From Deltaproteobacteria bacterium (GTDB taxonomy: Bacteria; UBA10199; GCA-002796325; JACPFF01): DNA of 64,000 nucleotides. Positions within the stretch are counted from its first letter, which is position 1. Every line of letters starts with the position of its first letter. Below the pieces are notes generated by a model that saw only the letters and a list, made by a program, of their open reading frames with translations, was not told the DNA's origin and ran no database searches. Made by a program: the position numbers and the translations under genes. This document shows positions 25,955-35,311 of this stretch, piece by piece. The stretch covers positions 233,578-297,577 of the forward strand of contig JACPFF010000006.1 of assembly GCA_016183065.1 (NCBI GenBank). Direction: 5' to 3'.

Positions 25955-26953
25955 TTACGTCACGCCTGTTTCCTTCATCGTTGGTCGGAAGAGTTCTTGT
26001 CGGTCCCTCGTGGTTACAAAGAGGGAGCCGATGACGATCCAGAGGCCGGCGCGAACGCGCTTGAAGATTTGGATGGTCAGGCCCAGGGGGGGCGGCAGGG
26101 CCAGCAAGAAGAGGGCGGTGCTATAGGCGCCTTCCATGATGCCAATGGCACCTGGGACAAAGGTGAAGAGGAGATTGATGATCGGGGCCAATGCCGCCAG
26201 GATGACCGCTTCCACGAGGCCGAACTCCGGGACCAGGAGACGCCCAATCCAGTAGACTTCGACGATGCCGAGCACACGGCCACAGAGATGGTACAAAAGG
26301 GCCCATGCGAACCCCTGTGGGTCATGGCGGTAAAAACTGGCGATGAGTTGGTCGAGTTCCGCCGCACGTGAGAGTGTATCGGGAGAAAAATGCCGCCGAA
26401 TCCGGAGACCCTTGAGCATGTCGAATCCAAACTGGCAGAGCCCATGCCGTTGATGGAGAAAGATCCAGACGACAAAGGCGCTGAGGATCAGCACGATGAG
26501 CGGGAGCCCGTAGCGGATATTTTGCGGCAGTTGCGGGATGCGCCAGTAGGCCACGAGGAGACCGATGAGAATGATTCCCAGGGTCGCGAGCGACTGGAGC
26601 GTCCGATCAATGATGACGGAGGCCGCGCCCTGGAGTCCGGGGAAGAAGCGCCGGAGCAGATAAACGCGGACGGGATCGCCACCGAGAAAATTTGCCGGGG
26701 TCATGGCATTGATGACCTCACCGACGATTTTGATGCGATAGAGGCTGTGCAATGCGAGTGGACGCTTCTGCTGGAGAATGCGCTGCCACGCGACAGTGTA
26801 ACAGAGATACCAGAGGGCGCTCAAGCCGAAGATAGGGATCACCCACCAGCCGAGTTGTGCGAACTGTGTCAGAATCGTGTCGAGTCCCAGCCGGTGGATC
26901 AGGAAGAAGAGGAGGATGGCCCCGAAGCAGAGAAAGAGGTACCGGAGTTTCAT
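25955..26953 (-). CDS. LPG_synthase_TM/flippase-like integral membrane protein
   Basis: A 332-residue protein with about eight transmembrane helices and the family traits NAMTPANFLGGDPVRVYLLR and FVPGAIGIMEGAYSTALFLL. The family includes the membrane half of MprF (lysyl-phosphatidylglycerol flippase) and AglD-like proteins; members move or modify lipid-linked head groups. It is the last gene of a minus-strand operon with a nucleotidyltransferase, a HAD phosphatase and a CDP-alcohol phosphotransferase, so it may flip the lipid they make. ATG at 26953 forms an ATGA overlap with the gene above; a longer frame is unlikely. Confidence 0.85.
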   Translation of the reverse strand: MKLRYLFLCFGAILLFFLIHRLGLDTILTQFAQLGWWVIPIFGLSALWYLCYTVAWQRILQQKRPLALHSLYRIKIVGEVINAMTPANFLGGDPVRVYLLRRFFPGLQGAASVIIDRTLQSLATLGIILIGLLVAYWRIPQLPQNIRYGLPLIVLILSAFVVWIFLHQRHGLCQFGFDMLKGLRIRRHFSPDTLSRAAELDQLIASFYRHDPQGFAWALLYHLCGRVLGIVEVYWIGRLLVPEFGLVEAVILAALAPIINLLFTFVPGAIGIMEGAYSTALFLLALPPPLGLTIQIFKRVRAGLWIVIGSLFVTTRDRQELFRPTMKETGVT

Positions 26954-27672
26954 GCGGCGCGTAGTGCCTGCTGGCGCAAAAATGCCTCGGCACGACCGAG
27001 ATCGCATGGTTCATCCACCTCCACCCAGCCGATGCCGCTGACATCGCAGATCTCCACGGGATGTCCGGTGACGGCGAGCTCGCCCAGGACCCATTCCACG
27101 GCCGCATCGGGGCCAAAACGGTCGGCCGTGGCCTCTGCCGCATCGAGGTAGAGCGTACGCGCGGTGTAGGGAATGCGCGTCATCCCGATGTAGCCCCCGC
27201 AATATTCCGGCAACTGTTTGTGAATCTGTCCAAGATGGCCGCGGGCATTGCGGGCGATCTTCATATCGTCGGCCACCAGGGTGCGGTCAAAGTCGCACGC
27301 CGCCGTGATGTGTGTTTCATGCCGTGCAAGTCGATCCAGCATCGTCGCGGGATAGAGGTGATCGACATTACAGAGGAGGATGTCATCGTCGAAAAATTCA
27401 CGACCCGCAAAAAGGGAGAGAAGGTTTCCACGCGTATGTTCTCGATTGTGAAAGATGCGGACGGGACTTTGAGAGGCTTCCAGCCATTCCGTGACCATGT
27501 CGCTCTGCGCGCCCACGACGACCCCGACTCCCTCGATGTCCGGATGCGTCAGGAACTGGAGGACATGGGCCATCAGCGGTTGTCCGGCCACCTGGACCAT
27601 GGCCTTCGGTTTGGCCTGGGTAGAGGCCGCCAGGCGTTCGCCGCGGCCGGCAGCCAAAATCAGCGCTTTCAT
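26950..27672 (-). CDS. Sugar/alcohol-phosphate nucleotidyltransferase
   Basis: A 240-residue GT-A-fold nucleotidyltransferase. The N-terminus MKALILAAGRGERLAAST followed by QAKPKAMVQVAGQPL is the classic nucleotide-binding signature (GxGxR...PK), and DILLCNVDHLYP supplies the metal-binding Asp. The set resembles LicC-type and inositol-1-phosphate cytidylyltransferases. With a CDP-alcohol phosphotransferase in the same operon, CTP is the likely nucleotide, making a CDP-activated polar head group. The substrate cannot be told from sequence. Four-base overlaps with both neighbours show tight coupling. Confidence 0.85.
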   Translation of the reverse strand: MKALILAAGRGERLAASTQAKPKAMVQVAGQPLMAHVLQFLTHPDIEGVGVVVGAQSDMVTEWLEASQSPVRIFHNREHTRGNLLSLFAGREFFDDDILLCNVDHLYPATMLDRLARHETHITAACDFDRTLVADDMKIARNARGHLGQIHKQLPEYCGGYIGMTRIPYTARTLYLDAAEATADRFGPDAAVEWVLGELAVTGHPVEICDVSGIGWVEVDEPCDLGRAEAFLRQQALRAA

Positions 27673-28286
27673 AAGAGCTCCTTGAGTGAGTGAATAACGG
27701 TCACCGAGGGAAAGTGGGTCAGAAATTCCGAGGCCGCAAATGTCCCTGCGCGGCCGACAAAGGGGAGAGCTGCCGCGGTCGCAATCCGCGCGTCGTTGAG
27801 TGAATCCCCCACAAAACACGCGGCCTCGGCGGTCGAACCGCTGGCGGCCAGGACTCGAGAAAAATGGGCCGGACCTTTCAGATGTGTCCCGGTCCATCCG
27901 CAGACGAGATCGACTGGCAGCGCAAAGGCCTGGACAGCCTTCTCGACAATATGCTGAAAATTATTTGACGAGATCGCGACAAAATCTCCACGGCCCCGCA
28001 GTGCCGTGAGGGTGGCCGGCACCTCGGGAAATGGACGGGACCAGGTGACATAGTGTTCCTTGATGGCCTCAAAGGCGGCAATGGCGGTCTCATTGCGTGG
28101 GTGATCCGGAAATTGCTGCGCCACCTGCAGGGAGAATGGTAATCCGGTCGTTGTCCGGTAACGCTCCAGGGCTTCCGGATGCGGGACGTCATACAATGCA
28201 GAGAGGATGCGTGCCGCATGTTGAGAGAGGGCGCCCATGGTATCCATGAGTGTGCCATCAAAATCAAAGATCCACGTCCGCACCAC
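27669..28286 (-). CDS. HAD-superfamily phosphatase
   Basis: A 205-residue HAD hydrolase. Motif I is WIFDFDGTLMDT, motif II the Ser in VAISSNNFQH, the motif III lysine lies in KGPAHF, and motif IV is FVGDSLNDARIA. It resembles phosphoglycolate-phosphatase-like enzymes; in this operon it probably acts on an alcohol- or sugar-phosphate or on the phosphorylated lipid product. I use GTG at 28286 because AAGGAG lies seven bases upstream and the next codons begin the HAD core; a longer upstream frame runs through the neighbouring gene. It overlaps the adjacent genes on both sides. Confidence 0.88.
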   Translation of the reverse strand: MVRTWIFDFDGTLMDTMGALSQHAARILSALYDVPHPEALERYRTTTGLPFSLQVAQQFPDHPRNETAIAAFEAIKEHYVTWSRPFPEVPATLTALRGRGDFVAISSNNFQHIVEKAVQAFALPVDLVCGWTGTHLKGPAHFSRVLAASGSTAEAACFVGDSLNDARIATAAALPFVGRAGTFAASEFLTHFPSVTVIHSLKELL

Positions 28287-29589
28287 AGACGTACTCCTTC
28301 TGGTTGATCGATATTGATGTCCGGCCCGCGTTGACCAGCGCCCGCCGTGGCCCATATTGGATCGTGGCCAAACATGCAACGCCAATCCATACCACAAGTG
28401 CCACGACATAGAGGAGGGCGGGCAACACGCCGATGATGGCGAGGAGACAAATGAGGAGGCTGTACCACTCTTTCTTGAACAACTCCTTGCCCCAGTGCAG
28501 TCCCCACCGGCAGATACCATGCTGTGTCGCAAGGAACGGCTCGAGAAATTGTTTGTGATAGGTGACGAGGCTGCGCGAGTCGCTCTCTTTCCGGAGGTAA
28601 TCGACCATGATCAGGATCACGAGTCCGAGTCCGCTCAACAAGACGAACCCCCACGCCATGGCAGCCTGCGGCGACCCCACGCGATAGTGGTGGATGATCA
28701 GGCCGGTAAAAAAACTGAAGAGAGTCAGATTATCGCTCAGCGTGTCGAGGAGCTGGCCGAATTTTGAGCTGCGGTGGGTCAATTTGGCCACTTCCCCGTC
28801 ACAGCCGTCGAGGATCGATGCGAGCTGGAAGAGGAGGCCACCCCAACAGAGGCTCGCATAGGTGACCCCTGCAGTGCCAATGCCGGCGGCCAGACCGATG
28901 CACATATTGACGATCGTGATCAGGTGGGGGTGGATGCGACGGCGGGCGAGCCAGCGACTCAACGGGAGCGAGACGCGTTTGTTCACGGTCTTTGCCACCC
29001 AGCCATTGGCGCCCTGCCGGATCTGTTCGGTGAGCCATTGCTCCATGGCGCACCAATCTGCGTGGGATTGCGGAGACCATTGATCCGCGAGCGGTCTGCG
29101 GCGCCCGGCCCGGTCCGACGATTGTGCGGGTTGCGCACGGGCAGAAGGCTGGGCCGCGAGCCATCGGCGGAGCATCGCGCGCGGCATGACGTGTGAAAAT
29201 TCCCCCGTCACATCCGGTCTTCCCGTGGTGGCAGTCTCGACCAATGTTCCGGCATGGGCCACGCTGATCAGGGTGAGGGCATCGATCGGGAGCACGGTCT
29301 CGACGGTTGTCTGTATGAGCTGCGCCCAATCGGCATCGGACAGTGTGCCATCATCCTGCATGGGGAGGATGGTGATCTGGGCCAGCCGGTGGGGGAGGTG
29401 GTGCCGCCAGGCTTTGAGGAGCGGACTCCGCAGGCGAGGGGGGACGATGAAGGTCACATGGGGGAGCCCCGCATCGAGTAGGGCGGCGCCACTCCGAAGG
29501 GCCAATGGCACCCCCAAAAGCGACCGACCCGCAAGAGACGTTCTCTCGCGCGGCAAGGCCGGTATGTATCCGATGATGCTCGTGTGCAT
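28264..29589 (-). CDS. Fusion of nucleotidyltransferase-like domain and CDP-alcohol phosphotransferase
   Basis: A 441-residue protein in two parts. Residues 1-~200 resemble a nucleotidyltransferase fold (RSLLGVPLALRSGAALLDAG, then FIVPPRLRSPLL) but lack the Gly-rich loop, so this part may be inactive or altered. The C-terminal part has several membrane helices and the complete CDP-alcohol phosphotransferase motif D-x2-DG-x2-AK-x8-G-x3-D-x3-D, beginning ILDGCDGEVAK. The layout recalls archaeal/thermophile IPCT-DIPPS fusions for inositol phosphodiesters and lipids. The start is uncertain: ATG 29589, or ATG 29664 adding 25 residues. First gene of the operon. Confidence 0.82.
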   Translation of the reverse strand: MHTSIIGYIPALPRERTSLAGRSLLGVPLALRSGAALLDAGLPHVTFIVPPRLRSPLLKAWRHHLPHRLAQITILPMQDDGTLSDADWAQLIQTTVETVLPIDALTLISVAHAGTLVETATTGRPDVTGEFSHVMPRAMLRRWLAAQPSARAQPAQSSDRAGRRRPLADQWSPQSHADWCAMEQWLTEQIRQGANGWVAKTVNKRVSLPLSRWLARRRIHPHLITIVNMCIGLAAGIGTAGVTYASLCWGGLLFQLASILDGCDGEVAKLTHRSSKFGQLLDTLSDNLTLFSFFTGLIIHHYRVGSPQAAMAWGFVLLSGLGLVILIMVDYLRKESDSRSLVTYHKQFLEPFLATQHGICRWGLHWGKELFKKEWYSLLICLLAIIGVLPALLYVVALVVWIGVACLATIQYGPRRALVNAGRTSISINQKEYVCGADVDL

Positions 29590-29741
29590 AAAAAAGTGGT
29601 TGCCCCATGCGAGAGGTAGCAAATGCCGTCCCGGGTGACAAGCCTTCTGCAGGGACATTGCCATAAACCTTGACCACATCAGGAAGGGTGTGTGGGAATG
29701 ATTGCCTTTTTTTCGGACACCCACTATGGATCGGGCGCTCT

Positions 29742-30755
29742 ATGACGACTGTCCGATGTTTCAGCGGAGTCCGGCCCACGGGCCCACTCCATTTAGGCAA
29801 TTATTTCGGGGCATTACGAAACTGGGTGGCCATTCAAGCCACCCACGAGTGCCTCTTTGCCGTGGCGGATTGGCATTCCCTGACCACGGAATATGCCGAT
29901 CCGAGCCAGTTGCACCGGTGGTCCCGTGACGTGGTGCTCGATTGGCTTGGCGCCGGGATCGATCCCGAGCGGTCGATCATTTTTCTCCAGTCCGATGTGG
30001 TCGAGCATGCCGAACTCCATCTTCTCCTCTCCATGATTACGCCGCTGGGATGGCTGGAACGGGTCCCCACCTATAAAGAGCTGAAGACGCAGTTGACGAC
30101 CAAGGACCTGAACATGTACGGGTTTCTCGGCTATCCTGTGCTGCAGACGGCGGATATCATCCTCTACAAGGCGGAGCGTGTCCCCGTGGGGGAGGATCAG
30201 GTGTCGCACATCGAACTCTGTCGGGAAATCGTGCGGCGCTTCCATCACCTCTACCATTGCGACATTTTTCCCGAACCGCAACCGTTGTTGACGACCGCCC
30301 CGCGGGTACCCGGCTTGGATCGTCGCAAGATGAGCAAGAGCTATGACAATACCATTACACTGCACGAAGGCCCCGACGCGGTGCAAAAAAAGATCATGCC
30401 AGCAGTCACCGATCCGGCGCGGAAACGCCGGCAAGACCCTGGCAATCCCGATGTCTGCCTGATCTACGATTATCACAAGCTCATGAGCAATGCCGAGCGA
30501 CAGGCCTTCGTCAATATCGAATGCCGTCGTGCAGGGATCGGCTGTGTCGATTGCAAAAAGTGGTTGTTGGAGGGGATGGATGCGGTCCTGGCGCCGATCC
30601 GGGAACGTCGTGCCCTCTGGGCCGCGCGCCCGGATGATGTAGACGCACTCCTCGCCGACGGGGCGCGGCGGGCGCGGGCCATTGCCTGCGAGACCATGCG
30701 AGAAGTGCGAGACGCGATGGGCCTCGCGCGGTCCGTGACACGGGGTCGTCCATGA
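29742..30755 (+). CDS. trpS: Tryptophanyl-tRNA synthetase
   Basis: A 337-residue class I aminoacyl-tRNA synthetase of normal length. It has SGVRPTGPLHLGNYFGAL (HIGH-equivalent HLGN) at the N-terminus and the KMSKS loop as RKMSKSYDN at about residue 195. It charges tRNA-Trp. It heads a trpS-scpA-scpB operon, an order common in deltaproteobacteria and relatives, and its stop overlaps the scpA start (ATGA). I chose the ATG that begins just before the core motif; no strong ribosome binding site is visible. Confidence 0.96.
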   Translation: MTTVRCFSGVRPTGPLHLGNYFGALRNWVAIQATHECLFAVADWHSLTTEYADPSQLHRWSRDVVLDWLGAGIDPERSIIFLQSDVVEHAELHLLLSMITPLGWLERVPTYKELKTQLTTKDLNMYGFLGYPVLQTADIILYKAERVPVGEDQVSHIELCREIVRRFHHLYHCDIFPEPQPLLTTAPRVPGLDRRKMSKSYDNTITLHEGPDAVQKKIMPAVTDPARKRRQDPGNPDVCLIYDYHKLMSNAERQAFVNIECRRAGIGCVDCKKWLLEGMDAVLAPIRERRALWAARPDDVDALLADGARRARAIACETMREVRDAMGLARSVTRGRP

Positions 30756-31567
30756 GTGGATCGCCCTTGCTCGATACGCTGCAGATGATTTCCGAGGACC
30801 GCGGGAGTTACCGGATCAATCTGCCGATCTTTGAGGGACCGTTCGATCTCCTGCTTCACCTCATTCGCAAACACGATCTCAATATCCATGATATCGAAAT
30901 TGCCACATTGACGGAGGAATATCTCCAGTACATCGACGCGATGAAGGCCCTCGACATCGATATGGCCGGGGAATTCCTCGTCATGGCCGCAGAGCTGATG
31001 CATATGAAATCGCAGCTCCTCTTGCCCATCACGCCGGAGCTGGAAGAAGAGATGGCGGATCCACGGGGAGACCTTGTCCGCCGGTTGCTCGAGTATCAGC
31101 GGTTCAAGGAGGCGGCGCAGGTCCTCGATCAGCGGCAGATGCTGATGCGGGATGTCTATTGTGCGCTCGGTGCATCGCCCGACCTGGCCACGGACGAGAC
31201 GGCGCCGGTGCCCATGGCCGGCGCGAATGTCTATCAGCTCATTGAGGCCTTTGACCGCGTCCTTCGCACGGTCCCGATCGAGACCTATCATGCAGTCGCG
31301 GTCGACCGGATCAGTGTGACACAGCGGATCTATGAAATCGCCGCGCAACTGGCCATTGGCCGCGCGGCGGGACTGGAAAAGATTCTCCCGCTGCCATTGA
31401 CGCGCTATAGCATCGTGGTCACGTTCCTGGCCTTGCTGGAAATGGCGCGACTGGGGATGATCTCACTCTTTCAGGGGGGCAATCACGAAACGCTCTTTAT
31501 CACCAAACAGATGGATGTCGATACTGGCGCGATGGGGGACAACGCCCTCACCGAGTGGCAGGGATAG
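30752..31567 (+). CDS. scpA: Chromosome segregation and condensation protein ScpA
   Basis: A 271-residue kleisin. The N-terminus carries the ScpA signature INLPIFEGPFDLLLHLIRKH followed by LNIHDIEIATLTEEY; ELMHMKSQLLLP follows and the C-terminus has a winged-helix region (VVTFLALLEMARLGMISLFQ). It bridges SMC heads together with ScpB. It overlaps trpS by four bases and is nine bases from scpB. Confidence 0.95.
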   Translation: MSGSPLLDTLQMISEDRGSYRINLPIFEGPFDLLLHLIRKHDLNIHDIEIATLTEEYLQYIDAMKALDIDMAGEFLVMAAELMHMKSQLLLPITPELEEEMADPRGDLVRRLLEYQRFKEAAQVLDQRQMLMRDVYCALGASPDLATDETAPVPMAGANVYQLIEAFDRVLRTVPIETYHAVAVDRISVTQRIYEIAAQLAIGRAAGLEKILPLPLTRYSIVVTFLALLEMARLGMISLFQGGNHETLFITKQMDVDTGAMGDNALTEWQG

Positions 31568-31576
31568 GGAGAACCG

Positions 31577-32383
31577 ATGGAGCAACAGGAACTCACGGCG
31601 ATCATTGAGGCATTAATCTTTGTGTCGGAAGAACCGTTGACCATGAACGGTCTCGAGTTGGTGCTCGGCACGTCCCCGGCGACGCGGGCGGCCATCCGTG
31701 AGGCGATCGAGACCCTCCGTCGGCAATGTCATGAGCGGCGTGGGGGAATCGAACTGCGCGAAGTCGCCGGAGGATATCAATTCCGGACACGGCAGAGCAT
31801 GGCGTCATGGGTGCAACGGCTCAATGTGCCGAAACCGACGCGGTTGTCGCAGGCCGCGATGGAGACCCTGGCGATTGTGGCCTATCGGCAGCCGATTGTC
31901 CGTGCCGAGGTGGAGGAGATTCGCGGGGTCGACTGTGGCGGGGTGCTGAAGACCCTGTTGGAGCGGAACGTGATCAAGATTGTCGGGAAACGCGATGAGC
32001 CCGGGACCCCCCTGTTGTACGGGACGACCCGGGAATTTCTCTCCCTCTTCAATCTGGAGAGTCTTGCTGCCCTCCCCAGCCTGCAGGACTATCGTGCGTT
32101 GGAAGCCCCATCCTCCCGGCCAACGATCGACCCTGCAGCGGACGCCGGGGGAGTTGTCGACACGCCGGTGGAACCGATCAGCGTGGCACGCCAGATTGCC
32201 CAGGCGTCTTCCGATCAGGCCGTGATGGACGAACTCGAGGAGCAGATCCGATCGCTCCGCCATCTGGAGCGGGACATCTTCCCGCGACCCGTGGAGACGA
32301 TCACCTTTGTGGCCGGTGAAGGGGATGCCCCGGTCGCCGATGCATCGCGCTCATCCGGGGACGAGGATGTGATTCTTCCGTGA
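31577..32383 (+). CDS. scpB: Segregation and condensation protein ScpB
   Basis: A 268-residue protein with tandem winged helices in the first ~180 residues: IEALIFVSEEPLTMNGLEL at the N-terminus and LSQAAMETLAIVAYRQPIVR plus a GTPLLYGTTREFLSLFNLES block. The C-terminal ~85 residues are a low-complexity acidic extension beyond the usual ~200-residue protein. ScpB dimers bind ScpA in the SMC complex. Repeat copy 5 follows its stop. Confidence 0.94.
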   Translation: MEQQELTAIIEALIFVSEEPLTMNGLELVLGTSPATRAAIREAIETLRRQCHERRGGIELREVAGGYQFRTRQSMASWVQRLNVPKPTRLSQAAMETLAIVAYRQPIVRAEVEEIRGVDCGGVLKTLLERNVIKIVGKRDEPGTPLLYGTTREFLSLFNLESLAALPSLQDYRALEAPSSRPTIDPAADAGGVVDTPVEPISVARQIAQASSDQAVMDELEEQIRSLRHLERDIFPRPVETITFVAGEGDAPVADASRSSGDEDVILP

Positions 32384-32387
32384 GTGC

Positions 32388-32531
32388 CGCTGGAGGGGAG
32401 GTGTGGCGACGACCGAGTTCGGGGACCCGCGGAGCGGGTGGACGAGGGAGTCCCCCAGCGCGCGCCGCGCGCGAGAGGGGGGGACCCAACGGGCTTTGCC
32501 CGTTGGGGGGGCGACGTGAGCCCCTGTAATA
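32388..32531 (-). repeat. Modular hairpin repeat, copy 5 (rearranged, reverse orientation)
   Basis: Read on the minus strand it starts at the conserved edge CTATTACAGGGGCTCACG. Where the other copies have hairpin A, this one carries hairpin H (CCAACGGGC/GCCCGTTGG) and hairpin D (GCGCGC-rich). It then resumes with the common linker, hairpin B (ACCCGCTCCGCGGGT) and the CGGTCGTCGCCAC linker, and ends in a fragment of hairpin C. The swap at a module boundary shows that the family is modular. Confidence 0.88.
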
Positions 32532-32535
32532 GTTG

Positions 32536-34281
32536 ATGCGATCGATCATGATGACCCTACCAGCGCGCCTCCGTACGTTCACCCACTTGAGCGAGACCAA
32601 GCTCCTCGTCGTCTTTGCCGTGGTGGTGGGAGGTCTCGCGGGCCTGGCGGCATTTCTCTTTGGCTGGCTCATGCATCTCTGCAGCGCATTCGCCTTCGGG
32701 AATGCCGTGGCGGAGAACGCCCTCTTTGGGCGCTGGTACTTTCTCGTGTTGCCGGCCATCGGCGGGCTCTTCGTGGGATTGCTCGTGACCTATGGGGCGC
32801 GGGAGGCGCGCGGGCATGGCGTCCCGGAAGTGATGTATGCGGTGGCCAAACGGAGCGGGCGCATTCGGCCCCGCGTTGCAGGGATCAAGGCGCTGGCATC
32901 GGCCCTCTGTATCGGGACCGGCGGTTCTGCCGGACGCGAGGGCCCGATCGTCCAGATCGGTTCCGCGCTCGGGTCGACCGTGGGACAACTGTTTCACTTG
33001 AGCGCGGAGCTCACCCGCATGCTGGTGGCCTGCGGCGCGGCCGGTGGCATTGCCGCCACGTTCGGGACGCCGATTGCCGGCGTATTGTTCGCCCTTGAGG
33101 TGATCCTGCGCGATTTTGCAGCACGTGCATTTTCCATGGTCGTCATCGCCGCAGTCACGGCCTCGGCTGTCGCGCGCATTTTGCTCGGCGAAGGGTTCTT
33201 TTTCCACGCCCCACCATACACCCTGCACACGGCCAAGGAATTTCTTCTCTACGGCGGATTGGGACTCCTCTCGGCCGTGTGGGCACAGCTCTTTATGCGG
33301 ACCCTCTATTGGACCGAAGACCGGTTCAACGCGCTCCATCTCCCCGATTGGGTGAAACCGGCCATTGGCGGACTCGCAGTCGGGGTGATCGGCATTTTTC
33401 TCCCGCACGTCTTTGGGACCGGGCATGAAGCCACCGAGGCTGCGCTCTGGAACCATCTTTCGATCGGGATTCTGATTGCGCTCTCCTTCGGCAAGATCCT
33501 GGCAACGTCGTGTTCACTCGGTTCCGGGGGGTCGGGCGGGGTTTTTTCTCCGGCCCTCTTTATCGGGGCGATGCTGGGCGGGTGGGTGGGGAATCTCTAC
33601 CATCTCCTCTTGCCCCAGTGGGCCCTCTCGCCGGGGGCGTATGCCTTGGTGGGGATGGGGGCGGTTGTGGCCGCAGCCACAAGGGCCCCGATCACGGCGA
33701 TCATTATCGTCTTTGAAATGACGAACGATTATCACATCATCCTGCCGATGATGTCGGGCGTGGTGGTGGCGACGCTGGCGTCACATGCCATGAGCCGCGA
33801 TACTATCTATACACAGCAATTGCGTCGTGCTGGGGTCGATCTCGACCGTGATGCGGAAGTCGCCTTGCTCGACCGTCTCCTGGTGAGTGAGGTGATGCAG
33901 CGCGCGGTGGAGACCATCGCGCACCATCTTCCCCTGGCCGAATTTTTGCGGCAATTGCCGCAGAGGCATCATTCGGGATTTCCCGTGGTCGATGGGGCGC
34001 AACAACTGGTGGGCGTCATTCTGAGCGACGATATTCGTCATGCCATTGCCCTGGAACAGCAGATGCAACAAGAACTCGGTCGCGCGATTCTCGTGGCGGA
34101 TTTTATGCGGACGCCGGCACCACGGGTCTTTCCGACGGACAATCTTGCCACGGTGATGGAACAGATGCGATTGTCCGGGATCGATCATATTCCCGTTGTC
34201 ACGCCACAGACGCCGAATCACCTGATTGGCATTATTACGGAGGCGGATATGCTTGCGGCCCTCACGAAGAGACGTCGATGA
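32536..34281 (+). CDS. ClC-family chloride channel/antiporter with two CBS domains
   Basis: A ~581-residue ClC protein. The selectivity-filter motifs are intact: GTGGSAGREGPIVQ (gating Glu in GREGP) and GSGGSGGVFSPALFIG. After ~430 residues of membrane domain come two CBS domains (VSEVMQRAVETIA... and VADFMRTPAPRVF...), likely nucleotide-sensing. Whether it is a channel or a Cl-/H+ exchanger cannot be decided here. Several nearby starts (TTG 32533; ATG 32536, 32548, 32551) are possible. It lies between scpB and the pseudouridine synthase, which it overlaps by four bases. Confidence 0.93.
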   Translation: MRSIMMTLPARLRTFTHLSETKLLVVFAVVVGGLAGLAAFLFGWLMHLCSAFAFGNAVAENALFGRWYFLVLPAIGGLFVGLLVTYGAREARGHGVPEVMYAVAKRSGRIRPRVAGIKALASALCIGTGGSAGREGPIVQIGSALGSTVGQLFHLSAELTRMLVACGAAGGIAATFGTPIAGVLFALEVILRDFAARAFSMVVIAAVTASAVARILLGEGFFFHAPPYTLHTAKEFLLYGGLGLLSAVWAQLFMRTLYWTEDRFNALHLPDWVKPAIGGLAVGVIGIFLPHVFGTGHEATEAALWNHLSIGILIALSFGKILATSCSLGSGGSGGVFSPALFIGAMLGGWVGNLYHLLLPQWALSPGAYALVGMGAVVAAATRAPITAIIIVFEMTNDYHIILPMMSGVVVATLASHAMSRDTIYTQQLRRAGVDLDRDAEVALLDRLLVSEVMQRAVETIAHHLPLAEFLRQLPQRHHSGFPVVDGAQQLVGVILSDDIRHAIALEQQMQQELGRAILVADFMRTPAPRVFPTDNLATVMEQMRLSGIDHIPVVTPQTPNHLIGIITEADMLAALTKRRR

Positions 34282-35038
34282 TTCGATTACACAAACATCT
34301 GGCACAGAGTACGCCCTTGTCGCTGCGCGCGGCGGAACGGGCGATTGCGGCAGGCGAGGTGACCGTCGATGGAGCGCGCGTCACCGCCATGGGGGTCACG
34401 GTGGACCCGGCGCGACAGACGATCTGTTATCGGGGCATCCCGACAACACGTGCGAAGGGGCACTGCTATCTGGCGTTCTATAAACCGAAACAGACCATCG
34501 TGAGCAAACGGGATCCGCAGGGGCGGAAAACCGTCTGGAGCTGTCTCCCCCCGCGATGGCAACGCGTGAATGCCGTGGGACGCCTCGATTACGACAGCGA
34601 AGGGCTCTTGTTGTTGACCAACGACGGCGTATTGCATCAGCGATTATCGCATCCGCGGTTCGGGGTGGCCAAGGTGTATCTCGTGAAGGTGCACGGGCAC
34701 CCGACGCAGCGGGTTTTACAACAGTTCGTTGCCGGCTGTGTCGATGCCGGAGAGACGCTGAAGGCCGTCTCGGTGGAGCGTGGCGCCACCACCGAGCGGC
34801 ATGCATGGATCCGGATTGTGTTGCACAGTGGCCGGTATCGGCACATCCGGCGCATGTGCGAACAGCTCGGGCATCCGGTGTTAAAACTCAAGCGAATCGC
34901 CTATGGGCCCATTACGCTGGGGCGGTTGCGCGCCGGACAATCCCGCAAACTGACGCCGTACGAAGTGCGGACGCTCTTGGCTCTCTCGCAATTTCTCTTG
35001 CCATCTGATGGTGAGTGTGGTTACCGGTCTACCACTGA

Positions 35039-35048
<10 letters not shown>
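34278..35048 (+). CDS. rRNA pseudouridine synthase, RsuA/RluB/RluE family
   Basis: A 256-residue enzyme. An N-terminal S4 RNA-binding domain (IRLHKHLAQSTPLSLRAAER) is followed by the catalytic domain with GRLDYDSEGLLLLTNDG, where the Asp of RLD is the nucleophile, and RYRHIRRMCEQLGHPVLKLK. It converts uridine to pseudouridine in rRNA; RluB is likely given the scpAB neighbourhood, but RluE/RluF relatives cannot be excluded. The start overlaps the ClC stop (ATGA). Its TAG stop lies inside the following initiator tRNA gene, at tRNA positions 8-10. Confidence 0.93.
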
Positions 35049-35115
<67 letters not shown>

Positions 35116-35124
35116 AAAAAAACG

Positions 35125-35156
35125 ACGGGTCTCCACAGGGGGGCCCGTTTTTTTTT
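35125..35156 (+). terminator. Intrinsic terminator after tRNA-fMet
   Basis: A ten-pair stem ACGGGTCTCC/GGGGGCCCGT (two G-T wobbles) closes an ACAG loop and is followed by nine T residues. It ends the ClC-pseudouridine synthase-tRNA transcript. Confidence 0.9.
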
Positions 35157-35311
35157 GTGAGAGACCGCACATCAGCATCTGAGTGTGTCATTGACATTTG
35201 ACGAAAATTTTTTCGCGATAATTGTCAGCAAACTCTTGATCCAAGTGCAGGGGTCATCTCTGGGGTTGGATGAAATGCCTGTCAAGGTGAAAGGATGGTG
35301 GGAAAAAAAGA

